From Prorocentrum cordatum (taxonomy: Eukaryota; Sar; Dinophyceae; Prorocentrales; Prorocentraceae): a stretch of 25,000 nucleotides of DNA. The translations under genes and the position numbers were made by a program. The stretch spans positions 1,672,426-1,697,425 of the forward strand of contig CAUYUJ010014615.1 in assembly GCA_963575745.1 (NCBI GenBank). The letters run 5' to 3'. The notes beneath the pieces are model-generated. The model searched no databases. It had not been told where the DNA came from and worked only from the letters and a program-made list of their open reading frames with translations. Positions 1-8,665 of this stretch are shown piece by piece. Every line of letters starts with the position of its first letter. Position 1 is the stretch's first letter.

Positions 1-162
1 CAGCGCGTGCACCGTGCCCAGCTCGAGGGCGTCGCCCTCGACGATCTGCTCGCAGTTCATGATCTCGTACTCCTTGGCGAGCGCGTTGCGGCGAGCGTGT
101 CTTGTCTGGCGCCACTCGAGCTTCTGCGGCTTGGGGAACTCGTAGTCCTGCTCGATCGTGAC
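1..162 (-). CDS. Partial exon of an unrecognised gene, running off the left edge
   Basis: Minus-strand reading with codons starting at 162 gives an uninterrupted 54-residue stretch rich in charged residues (segments such as EQDYEFPKPQKLEW and ALAKEYEIMNCEQIVEG). Third codon positions are almost all G or C, which supports real coding. It begins just after CCACAG (163-168 on the minus strand), a plausible 3' splice acceptor, so I read 162 as the first base of an exon. The preceding coding segment (318-491) ends in a different frame, with a repeat-bearing gap between them, which fits an intron. I do not recognise the protein. The alternative is that it is one more frame of the decayed gene next door. 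Confidence 0.45.
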
Positions 163-192
163 CTGTGGCGCTCGGGATTCGCAGGCGCTCGA

Positions 193-317
193 TAGCTTCC
201 GCCTGCTTCCGCCAACTTCCGCGCTTCGCGTTGCTTCCGCCTGCCCCCGCTGCCCCCCCGCTTCCTGCCTGCCAACTTCCGCCTGCTTCCGCCGCCCCGG
301 GCAGAAGCAGGCGGAAC
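193..317. repeat. Short pyrimidine repeats with a 13-bp inverted repeat, possible intron or introner-like element
   Basis: The plus strand repeats variants of CTTCCGCCTGCTTCCGCC several times between about 197 and 290. Bases 277-289 and 304-316 are perfect inverted complements (13 bp) around a 14-base C/G-rich loop. The block lies between two minus-strand coding segments in different frames, so it may be an intron. Inverted-repeat introner elements are known in dinoflagellates and relatives; assigning this block to them is inference. Confidence 0.6.
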
Positions 318-1378
318 CTAACGAGTGCCAGTGGCCCTCGAAGCCTCGCTGGCGTTGATCTGGAGGATCGCCGCGGCCCCCACCTCGAGGACGCGCAGGC
401 GGCGCTCGTTCTCGGTGCCCAGAACTCGCCAGACGTCCTGCTCTTTGCCGCGCCTGCCCTCGCGGCCGCCCTCCTCGGCGACGCGCGCCACCTAGCCGTG
501 CCTGGGGGGCCCTCGCAAGCCTCGAGGCCGCCTTTCTGATTGGCCTTGTCCTTCTTCTGACTGTGATTATCCGCGTGCTTCTTCTGCCTGAACTTCTTGG
601 AGAAGCTCGCGCGCGCCTTCGGCGGCCTGCCTGTGAGCCTCGCCTTGGCCACGCCTCTGCTGAGGTGCTCGAACAAGGTCTCGCCGCCAGCCTTGCCCCT
701 TGCTCTTCTCGCGCTGCCACTTGCAAGCGCGATTGCCCAGGAACTGGCCCGCGTACTTGGACGCCCACTTGTCATTGCGTTTAAGTGTCCGTGCCAACTT
801 GGTCCTGTTCTCGGGGGCCGCAGGATACGGGTGTCCTTGATCCGCTCCACTGGCGGTTTGAGCACGTCCATCTGCTCTTCGGTGAGCTCGAGGTTCAGCC
901 CTCGGGGCTCCAGGGGGCAGGGGCCCCCGCCCCCCTCGTAGTCCCTCGGCAAATCGTCGTCGTGGAAGCAGCTGCCGTCGAGGACGCTCCACTCGGGCAC
1001 TGGCGGCACGACCTCGGGCCAGCTCTGGATGCCCTCGAAGGGGCTCTTGCGCCAGGCTATTCTCGATGCCGCGGCCGGCCTCGGGAGTAGCTCCACGGCC
1101 CCAATCCCCACCAAGCCGCATCGCGCTGGGCTCGGGCGGCCACCCCGCCAGCCCACGAACGCGCGCCGAAGCGCCGGGGCCTCGCGCAAGACCGCCCCCT
1201 CGCACGGCGAGCTCATGGGCGCCGCGGCGGGCGGGGAGGTGATCTCAAAAAGTGGAGCCGCGCCATCGCCGCGCATGTCGCCCAGCGCCATCAGCGCATC
1301 CGGCGACGGGCCTCCAGGGCGGAGATGCTGCAGCGTGGTTCGCATGGTCAGCGCGGCAGCGGCCCCCGCGAGAAAGAG
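318..1378 (-). pseudogene. Unrecognised coding region with several frame changes
   Basis: From 1378 (first ATG at 1345) one minus-strand frame stays open beyond 492 and reads as protein through the segments IAWRKSPFEGIQSWPEVV, LNLELTEEQMDVLKPPVERI and, after a gap, ETLFEHLSRGVAKARLTG and a lysine-rich stretch. Between about 815 and 685 that frame loses G/C third positions, while the neighbouring frame reads well (LARTLKRNDKWASKYAGQF, then FLGNRACKWQREKSKG). The switch out is at a C5 run and the switch back at a G4 run. A further shift near 492 gives a last segment (WRVLGTENERRLRVLEVGAA) that stops at 318-320. Single-base gains and losses at homopolymers could be decay or assembly error. Product unknown; basic, Lys/Arg-rich and without membrane segments in its C-terminal half. 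Confidence 0.45.
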
Positions 1379-2687
1379 TCATCGGAGAAGGACTCGGCGA
1401 GCGCCCAGCTGAGAGCCGAGGCTGCGACCGGGGTGCGCCCAACGATGGGCAAGTGCCCAAGTTGCCGCCGCCAAGGGCATTGGACGAACGCCAAGTCGCT
1501 GAACGGGCAGTCCACCTGCATGCCGCACCGCCGCCCCAGATTGCAGAGCGGGCCCTCCGCGGGGATCGAGACAGGGATTGGGGCAGACGCCGAAGTGCCT
1601 AACGCGACCAACATCGGCGACCGCAGCCCCAGCGTCGGCGTCGTCGCGCCGCCCGGGATAATCTCCAAGGGCCGATCGGTAACCTGAGTGACCGGAGCCC
1701 ATGTGTCTGAGCAGCGGGCGCGACCGGAGGACCGCCAGCGCGGTGGCGTTTAAGAACCCTGCTGGCGCGTCCAGCGCGACGATCGAGCGGGGGGCCAGAG
1801 GGCGCGGCGCCGCGACGGCGCGCCGCGCGTAGGCAGCGAGGAGGCGACCAGTCGCCGAAGCCACCTGCGGGCGCCAGATCGTGGCCCCCGGGGCCCCGGC
1901 CTGGGCCGAGAGCGAACGGCTGGTCTACGAGGGCGCGGGCCTGCCGTGGCAGGATAAAGCCCGAGGGCGCGCTGCCGGGCAGCAGAGGTGGGATCGCGGC
2001 GGACCCCCCCTCGAAGTCGGAGAGCTGCGTGAGAATGGCCCCCCAGGCCCCAATGGCTCTCGGGCGGGCAACTGGCGGGCGCTCGGCCCCAGTTTCGCCC
2101 TGCGCTGGACCTGCTCGCGACCCTGCGGCGCTCGCTGCCGGACGAAGCCGGGGCGTTCGCGCAAGCATGTCACCCGAGCTTCGTCGAGGGCGAGCAGGGC
2201 ATGTCTGCTTCGGCTGCCGCGCCTGGTCGTCCGCGGGCAGACGACTTACCTCGCAACGCTGCTCGATCAGGGCCGCAGCGGGCGTTGGGCCTTCCATCGG
2301 GGTCAGCCCCAGCCGCGGCCGCATGTCCAGCGCCTCTGGTATAAAGGCGAGGCCGTGGAGCGCCGCCTGCTAACTCGCCCAATCCGAGAGCGCGGATCGC
2401 GGGGCGAAGCCAACAGTCGTGCAGCCGACTGCAATGGCGGCCTGCAGCACCTCGAAATGCTCAAAGACCACAGTCTCCACCATACCCGCCGCCGCCGATG
2501 CGGGCAGCCACAGAGCGGGGCGCGGCGCGGCAAGGCCAGCATGCGGAACCACTCCGGCAACCGCCGGCGCCACGACTGGCGCTGCGGGAGCAGCTGAAGG
2601 AGGCGGCCTGGGCGGCGCGGAGGCTCCGGCCAGCCGCGAGGCGCCCGCCGAGACCTTCGTCGGTGTGCACGTCGTCGCACACGTCAA
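1348..2687 (-). pseudogene. Unrecognised coding region upstream of the 318-1378 segment, frame-broken
   Basis: Three consecutive minus-strand frames look coding by their G/C third positions. One runs 2687 to about 1865 and is interrupted by a TAG at 2370-2372 (segments MVETVVFEHFEVLQAAIAVG and LAFIPEALDMRPRLGLTP). The next runs about 1864-1690 (RSIVALDAPAGFLNATALAV). The last runs about 1687-1348 (IPVSIPAEGPLCNLGRRCGM, then CPFSDLAFVQCPWRRQLG) and has several cysteines but no motif I can name. It stops with TGA at 1348-1350, two bases before the ATG at 1345 of the next frame. The changes of frame happen with no intervening sequence, so single-base indels explain them better than introns, except possibly at the TAG, which sits in TTAGCAG like an acceptor. 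It may be one gene with 318-1378. No function proposed. Confidence 0.4.
2244..2250 (-). other. Possible 5' splice donor
   Basis: The minus strand reads GAG then GTAAGT, a consensus donor, with the exon ending after a complete codon at 2250. A phase-compatible acceptor (CTCACGCAG before CTCTCCGACTTC) lies near 2016. The frame is open through the interval, so splicing is not required and this remains a guess. Confidence 0.3.
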
Positions 2688-3516
2688 CGCGGTCGTCGTG
2701 GGCTGGGATCGGTGCTCGAGTCGGAGAGAAGGTCATGATATGATCAGAGACGGTGCCGCACCTCATGCCGATCGGGACAAGCTCCCCGAAGGTCGTGATA
2801 AACGCTCGAATTGTATTGCCGGTCTGCGTCTTCACAAAAATGTGCATGTCCTACGTCCTGGTCTCCTTGTCCCTCGCCCTCGTGCCCGCCACCAACGCCG
2901 TTGCAGTCTCGCCCAGAACGTCCATCTCTGGCGCCACGGAGACCGCCCTCAACGTCAAAGTGTCCGCATCTGGCAACGTGTGGATCGAGTTCAGGGTCCC
3001 GGAGTCCGTCTCCAGCACCATGGAGGGCGGGCTCAAAATCACGGCCGTCGCATCCAGCGAGCCGAAGTCCGCGCCCGGCTTCGCGTGGTCCGAGACCAGC
3101 AGCTCAGGAGTGCTGCGCGCCGCGACGCCGATCAGGAGGGGTCCTGAAGGTTGGCACGTCTCCCCTGCAGGATCGCGGAATCTGGAAGAGCACGAAATAA
3201 GACCTGATGGATGGCCAGGGTCGGGTGGGTGAAGCGAACGTTGCGGCGGGGGGGGGGGTCCTGGGAGGTCAGGTGCATCCCCTCGGTCCCAGAAGCACCC
3301 CCCGCCGCTGGGTCCACGCTCCCCATCCACGTTTCGGCCCTCCCACCAGACCCATAGCGCTGTGGGATCAGAAGAGGCCCCGTTGAACGCCCTGTCCGCG
3401 TAGGCACCCTCCGCAAGCATCGCGGCGCCAGCACCGTGGGCCGCGCCGCGCAGCATCTCCGAACTCTCGACCGCCATCGCGGGGGCTGGCCGTGGATAGA
3501 ACTCCGATGGGTGCAC
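2461..3516 (-). CDS. Possible exons of an unrecognised protein; short ubiquitin-like N-terminal match
   Basis: One minus-strand frame is open from 3516 to 2461 except for a single TAG at 2851-2853. The part before the TAG (about 3110-2854) reads well (VLETDSGTLNSIHTLPDA, then SVAPEMDVLGETATALVAG). The part after it begins DMHIFVKTQTGNTI. That string matches the first residues of ubiquitin at 10 of 13 positions, but the sequence after it does not continue as ubiquitin. The TAG is followed at once by GAC ATG, so it could be the end of an intron acceptor. The region above about 3,230 contains a G13 run and proline-rich translation and is doubtful. No function assigned. Confidence 0.27.
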
Positions 3517-4159
3517 GGCCGCGACCGGGTGGGAACGGCCAGGCGGGCCGAACGGGCGGGGTGACTAAAAGGAGTAAGTCGATGATCCTCAAGCCGCTGC
3601 TCGATTACGCCAAACAAAACCTGGAGCCAACCCCAAGTCCGATCCCAAATCTGACCCCAAGTCCGCTGCCGCACCTGGTCTCGTGTTCTGCATGACCGTT
3701 GGCGAAGGAGCCGACGTTGAGGCTGTCGACTAGCTGGCTAGGAACCCCGCCCTCGGGATCCCGGGGGGATCGTTGGTGCCATGTGAAAACCCGCTCATAC
3801 CAGGCTGCTGGGAATGCGCGGTAGCCCCCAAACTGTGTGCATTTCCAACACGCGACTGGTACCCCAGGTCAAGTTTTCACCACACCCCCTCGATCCTCCA
3901 CCTCTCTACAAGGGTGTTCCCAACAAGGTGAAAGCCCTCCTGGTCCATCAGGACCCCGCGCTGGGCAGGGCGCCAGGGCTGGCTAGCGGCTAGCGGCGCG
4001 GGCAACGGCAGGGGGGCTGGCCGCGCAGCGGCGCGAACTGGGGCGGGGCCCGCGTGCGTCGGGCGCCCCCTCGAGTGCGGGAGACCTCGGAGGGGAACCG
4101 CTTGAGCCAAGGTTGAACCACAGGTTTGCGCCAGGGTTGAGCCACGCTACGGAACAGCA
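3517..4159. other. No gene seen; two small direct repeats
   Basis: I see no convincing coding sequence here. CCCCAAGTCCG occurs at 3631-3641 and again at 3655-3665. A 24-base unit is duplicated in tandem with differences at 4098-4121 and 4122-4145 (each ending GTTGARCCAC), immediately before the CA array. Confidence 0.5.
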
Positions 4160-4206
4160 GCACGCACACACGCATTCACGCACGCACACAGACACACAGG
4201 CACACA

Positions 4207-4304
<98 letters not shown>

Positions 4305-4539
4305 CACCCACAATGACACACACACACAGGCACAAACACACACACACACACACACGCACACACACACGCACACACACACACATACACAGACACACACACA
4401 GACACACACACACACACAGGCATGCACACACACACACACACGTGCAGTCTCTCTCACACACACGCACACCCACACTGACAGACACACACAGAGACACACA
4501 CAGACATACACAGGCACACATACACACACACACACATTT

Positions 4540-4575
<36 letters not shown>

Positions 4576-4582
4576 GCATGCG

Positions 4583-4613
<31 letters not shown>

Positions 4614-4620
4614 TGACACA
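4160..4620. repeat. CA-type microsatellite array, about 460 bp
   Basis: The array is almost pure CACACA with embedded blocks of other period: a GCAC block at about 4265-4306, scattered ACAG, ATAC and GCACAC interruptions, and a short TCTCTCACAC piece near 4447. Reading frames through it give His-Thr or Cys-Val repeats in both orientations, which are translation artefacts and not genes. The interruptions suggest an old array that was re-expanded in sections. Confidence 0.97.
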
Positions 4621-5397
4621 CTTTTTGTTTCTCGAACGATGGCAGGCAGGCGACTCGCAGTGGCGTCGCCCTCGCACGCCGTGCGCGCGCGAGCAAGCAG
4701 TCGGCCCCTCCCCGTGCAGAGGCAAGGCAACACCCGAGCCGGCGGGAGCCAGGGCGGCGGGCGAGGCAGCGGAGCAGGGGCTGGGGGGCCAGGGCGGCGG
4801 GCGGGGCAGCGTGTCGAGGCGCCGGGGCAGCGGGGGCCGCGGACGGCAGCGGGCAAGGAGCACGCCAAAGTTAGGTGCACAGTGGAACAGCGAGAACCGC
4901 GCCCAAAAAAAGGGGCTGCACCGGCGACTAGAACAGCCGCGGATCGAGCCACTTGCAAACAGGACGCGCGAGCCAGTCCGACCGACCAGGGGGAGCGCCT
5001 TGCGGCTCGCGAGAAAAACGGCAGAAGAGGAAGGAGATGGCGCGGCAAAAGAAGCCGAGAGGGCGCGCCATCCCTGGGGGGGCTGCAAACTGTTGGAAAG
5101 TCGCCACGTTCGAAGGCTTACGTCTACGGCCTGCTAGGGCCTGACCATGCACCGCAAAGTCATTGCCGACGTAGGGCGCAAGGACATAAGACGAACGAGA
5201 CAACCTATGGCTGCGTCTCCAAGGGATGCCCGCCAGGGTAACGGAGGTCGACAACCTGCTGAACTTAGTTGCGTGTCTTTCGCCGCGGGCCGCCCGCAGA
5301 CAAGTCGGTACGCCTGCGGGCGTCAGTTCACGCGCCGAAGAGGTGCACAAAAAAAACTGGTCAGTTGGCATGTGAGTAGATGGATATGCGCACACAC
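4621..5397. other. No gene identified
   Basis: Both strands hold open frames, but they are proline/serine/arginine-rich, differ greatly between frames and show no motif or recognisable domain. I see no RNA gene. A gene here cannot be excluded. Confidence 0.45.
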
Positions 5398-5493
5398 ATT
5401 ATATATACACATATGTGTATAGGTATAACTATCTCTCTCTCTCTCTCTCTCTGTATCTCTCTATCTCTATATATACACATATATATATATAAG
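5398..5493. repeat. TC and AT microsatellite
   Basis: Alternating ATATACACATATGTGTAT-type sequence is followed by a run of TC dinucleotides (about 5430-5470) and then by ATATAT again up to about 5492. Confidence 0.95.
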
Positions 5494-6204
5494 TTTCCTT
5501 AACAAGCTTGGGACAAGTGACCTCTGAGGGCACCAAGTCGAGATTACACTGGCGCCGCTGCCCAGCAGCGTCGCCACCCTCCTTCCTCGTCCCTCCTTTC
5601 TCGTCGTCGTCATGTTCCTCTTCCCCCCTTCCGATGAAGCTGGTGCCGCGTTGGTGTTTTGTGTTCGCCCCCTTCCGTTCCCTGTATCTGTCTCGTTCCC
5701 GCTCCCTTTGTCGAGCATGAGACCTCGTTCCTCGTTTGCTATTGCTGCACAGGGAGCCGTGCAACATGTAGGCATCCCATGTAGCCTGCACATCACATTG
5801 AATTTTAGACGCACTGTCCCCACCCATGCATGTCTGACCACTTGGCGCAACTGAGCTGGTTACGTTGCAACCACTGTGTTGCTTGTCGATTCCACGAAAC
5901 GACAACAACGGAGGGCGAATGGCCACATCATTCGCGCAAGTATGGGCTTAACGACGTCTGTTGTCCCTCGTCTCACGATGGAGCGTCAATGATGTTTGTT
6001 CTGTCCATATGTATATGGGAATGTATGTGCTCACTTTGGTTCACTCGTCTGGATGTCCCTCTATGCATTCGCCTCAATCCCCGCAACTCGATAGGCGAAG
6101 ACTCGTCAAGCCCTTGCGGATCTCACGCGCAGGTAAAACGTCTGAAACTCGCGCTTCACGCTTGGCGAAGCGCGACTGACTTTGCGCTCTCGCACTGCCC
6201 ACCC
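5494..6204. other. No gene identified
   Basis: The base composition is more balanced than at the left edge. A minus-strand frame of about 165 codons and shorter plus-strand frames exist, but none shows a domain, biased third positions or continuity with neighbours. It may be intergenic or the far 3' flank of the RNase H element. Confidence 0.4.
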
Positions 6205-6349
6205 GAGAAGGAGGAGGAAGGGGCAGGACGAGGGGGGGAGGAGGAGGAGGACAGACCCAGATAGAGGAGCGTGCCGAATTCGGGTGACTGGATGAGGGAG
6301 GGAGGAGGAGGAGGAGGAGGAGGAGGAGGAGGAGGAGGAGGAAGAGGAG
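6205..6349. repeat. GGA-rich tracts and (GGA)n microsatellite
   Basis: GGA/GAG-rich sequence at about 6205-6260 and a near-pure (GGA)n run at about 6299-6349. On the minus strand these extend the RNase H reading frame into a run of about 17 serines, which probably lies past the true end of that coding region. Confidence 0.93.
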
Positions 6350-6389
6350 TGAGCGAGACCAGTCGCGATGCGAATCCAGATACCTACGA

Positions 6390-7791
6390 ACCCCTCAAGA
6401 GCGAGGTCGGCCCGACTGAGAACCTTCGGCCATTGCCCATTGCCGATCCTGGATAAATACTCGGATCGGTTGCAATTCGTGGTCCTGGGACATGGTTGAC
6501 CAAGACCTTTGAACATCTGACTGGCAAAATACCCGCAACTCGAGCAAAACCAGAGTTTGAGGGTACTGTGCAGACGCATAGTGTGTTTCATGCGCCCACC
6601 CCCCGCTATATGCAGCTGAACCCCTGACGGCACCCCGAAAATCTCCCCGTTCATATAGGTCTGCTGGAAGCACGGCGTATCTTTCCAGAGGGCCTGACGG
6701 GCAACCGTAGAGGAGCTACAGCAAACAAGACAGCGGCGCCTGCACTCGGCGAGGCTGTGGCTGGTGGAGAAATTCTGCACGGCGGATGGAGCAGGAGGGG
6801 GGGCAGGAGGGGAATCAGTCTTTTTTTTGCTGGGGCCAGGCTCCCTCAACTCCTTCTCCCGTTCCAGAGTGTCGACCGTGGCTCTGAGAAGACGTAATCG
6901 GACCAGAAAAGCCTTCGTTCCCCACGACATCGTTCGATGCACAGCATGATGCGAAACGTGGCAGCGTTATGCTGCTGCACCTGCTAGCTCGTCGGCAACA
7001 GGGTTCCCAAGCAGCATCCACAAGGGAAAACGCCTGATGCCTTCTGCCTCCAAGTGTGAGTTGACGAATAACACGATAGAAGAGGTCGGACCTCGGTGCT
7101 TGAAAATCGACCCGAGGCGGCGCCAGAGGTCGGCGTCGGGCCCCTCAGGCTGGAGGTGCCGACGTTCGGCCCAGCCGTTCGCCACGTTCTGATTGTCCGC
7201 GGCGAAAGCAACAAAACCTTCTGAGAGCTCCGCCTCCAAGACCAGCGCGCACAGCTCGCCCCTCGGGACCGACTGCCACTGGCCGACCAAAGCTCCTGTG
7301 ACGGCGGCGGGGGCGATCAGCGGCTCGAAGCAAGAGACTGCCGCGACGGCGAGGCCAACGCGGCGGAGCCTCGCGTCGCTGGAGTGCCTCCCTCCGGTCG
7401 CATCGCCAAAGAGGTGCAGGGGTTGCTGCCCGGTCCCTGCACCTAGCCACGCGACCGCCCCATCGTTGTCGGTGAAAACCGTGGCGGACCAGCTCTCGGC
7501 GTAGATGCCTGGTGGCATGCAGTAGCCGTCTTTATACATCTCGACCGTCTCGTTGACCGCATCTTGCGACCACTGTCCGAGCATAGCGCAACCCACCTTT
7601 GTCCAATCATTATGTAGCATCTTCCACTCTACGTCCAGCACGTGAGTGGCGAGGTCCGTCGGAGGGCACTTGCGATGTCCATCGGGCACTGTTGCGTTCA
7701 GATGGTCAGGTAACTTGCGGATATTATCCTGGCCCGCAGTGTTCCGCGTGCACATGCTTGACATCATACACATGGCTTTCATGAACGACAT
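6390..7791 (-). pseudogene. RNase H domain with cysteine-pair tail, retrotransposon fragment
   Basis: RNase H cleaves RNA in RNA-DNA hybrids and is carried by many retroelements. In this minus-strand frame the family motifs occur in order: LFGDATGG (first Asp), VPRGELCALV (Glu), AADNQNVANGW (second Asp), VNSH (His) and GNPVADELA (last Asp), within about 7420-6970. All active-site residues are kept. A TAA at 6967-6969 interrupts the frame, which then continues to cysteine pairs (CRRRCLVCC near 6730, and WFCSSCG with a following C near 6540). I associate that tail with RNase H genes of dinoflagellate retroelements, from memory and not checked. No RT domain is visible upstream, so it is a 5'-truncated remnant, or a short gene ending at the TAA. 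It lies on the same strand as the Copia element but is separate from it. Confidence 0.7.
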
Positions 7792-8251
7792 CCATGGTGT
7801 AGGCTGTCACCGCGTTGTACTCGCAGTAGGCGCCGCCGCCGACGCGCCCCGCGTTGTTGCCGATCTCCCCAGTCACGTCCAACGACGCGGCGCGGGTGGT
7901 CTCGACGAGGGCGGCGTCGTCTGGCGCGCGCAAGTGGTGCCCGGCGTTGTTGTCGAGGCGGCGCCGGTGAAGGAAGTGGTATCCTTCGTCATCTCCACGA
8001 TGGCGGCCTGTTTGGCCATGGAACGCGAATCCCACGCGGTCATTGCCATCGGCCTCGGGATCGCGGCGGGCGTCGCCGCCGACGGCCCAGCCCACGCGGT
8101 GGAGGGGTGGAACCTGATGCATCTCCGGAAAGGGGAAGTCGGGGGTAGAACCGACCCGCTTGACGTTAATCTCGTGCGATGCGAGCAAGATGCTGGCAAG
8201 CGTAGTTGCTCGAGTCGGAAAACAGCTGCGGGAAAGACGCGATCGTATCAC
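7724..8251 (-). CDS. Unassigned reading frame with weak beta-helix-like pattern
   Basis: This minus-strand frame of about 175 codons has G/C-rich third positions between about 8110 and 7790 and includes TGEIGNNAGRVGGGAYCEYNA. The N-N-x-G then GGG-A-Y pattern is reminiscent of repeats in polymorphic-outer-membrane or pectate-lyase-type beta-helix proteins, and an NNAG occurs once more upstream. One or two repeats prove nothing. A plus-strand frame over the same bases (7646-8305) also has good codon bias, so even the strand is uncertain. It lies between the Copia 3' side and the RNase H fragment. Confidence 0.2.
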   Translation of the reverse strand: MIRSRLSRSCFPTRATTLASILLASHEINVKRVGSTPDFPFPEMHQVPPLHRVGWAVGGDARRDPEADGNDRVGFAFHGQTGRHRGDDEGYHFLHRRRLDNNAGHHLRAPDDAALVETTRAASLDVTGEIGNNAGRVGGGAYCEYNAVTAYTMDVVHESHVYDVKHVHAEHCGPG

Positions 8252-8665
8252 GAGAGACCTAGATACCTAGATCTGTCGGGACCAAGGGGCGGCGACGAGG
8301 AATGACCAGAACGTCTACCATGCGGCGAACGGGCCCGTGCACGAGGTTGGCGTGAGTCGCTAGCCGCGGCAGGGACACCGATGTGATATGAACGCGCATG
8401 TAGTCCCTCGTGGTCATACTGCCCCACACAAAATGTTCCGCATTTCGTGCCTGGCCCCCCCCAACGCTCCGTGTCAGTAAGCAGTATCTCGCAACGTTCC
8501 TGACATCCATCCAGTTTTGGGGGCTCGGCAATGTGTGGTAGACCGTCGGGCCTTCTGGGCCCTCTCAACGGCCTCCAAAGATTCTTCGGAGCGCACTGCA
8601 AAGGGGGCAATGGGGAAAATGAGCGATAGTTCCAACAAGTCCCTCCAGAGGTCTGCCTTCTTGGG
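8252..8665. other. Copia 3' flank; position where a 3' LTR would be expected
   Basis: This follows the stop of the Copia RNase H segment at 8666. I see no further pol coding and cannot identify a polypurine tract or LTR border, because the other LTR lies outside the window and cannot be compared. Short minus-strand frames exist (for example 8531-8259) without recognisable content. Confidence 0.35.

Noticed and set aside
1441-1500. Plus-strand CPSCRRQGHW, resembling a CCHC zinc knuckle
   Set aside because: The fourth ligand is absent and the minus strand has the better codon bias here.
4101-4110. Minus strand TTGGCTCAAG, identical to the 3' end of the dinoflagellate spliced leader
   Set aside because: Only 10 bases match, and they fall inside a 24-base unit duplicated in tandem (4098-4145), so the repeat explains them; a relict leader would show more of the conserved sequence.
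4147-5137. Long open frames through the CA array on both strands
   Set aside because: They translate to His-Thr or Cys-Val repeats and exist only because the dinucleotide repeat lacks stop codons.
6270-6400. Poly-serine or poly-glycine protein
   Set aside because: It is the translation of a (GGA)n microsatellite beyond the RNase H tail.
7646-8305. Plus-strand frame of 219 codons, alanine/valine-rich
   Set aside because: It has acceptable codon bias but no motif, and it is the only plus-strand candidate in a window where all supported coding is on the minus strand; most likely a shadow of high-GC sequence.
8252-8665. Copia 3' LTR
   Set aside because: Expected here by position, but no border motif or second copy is available in the window, so I do not call it.
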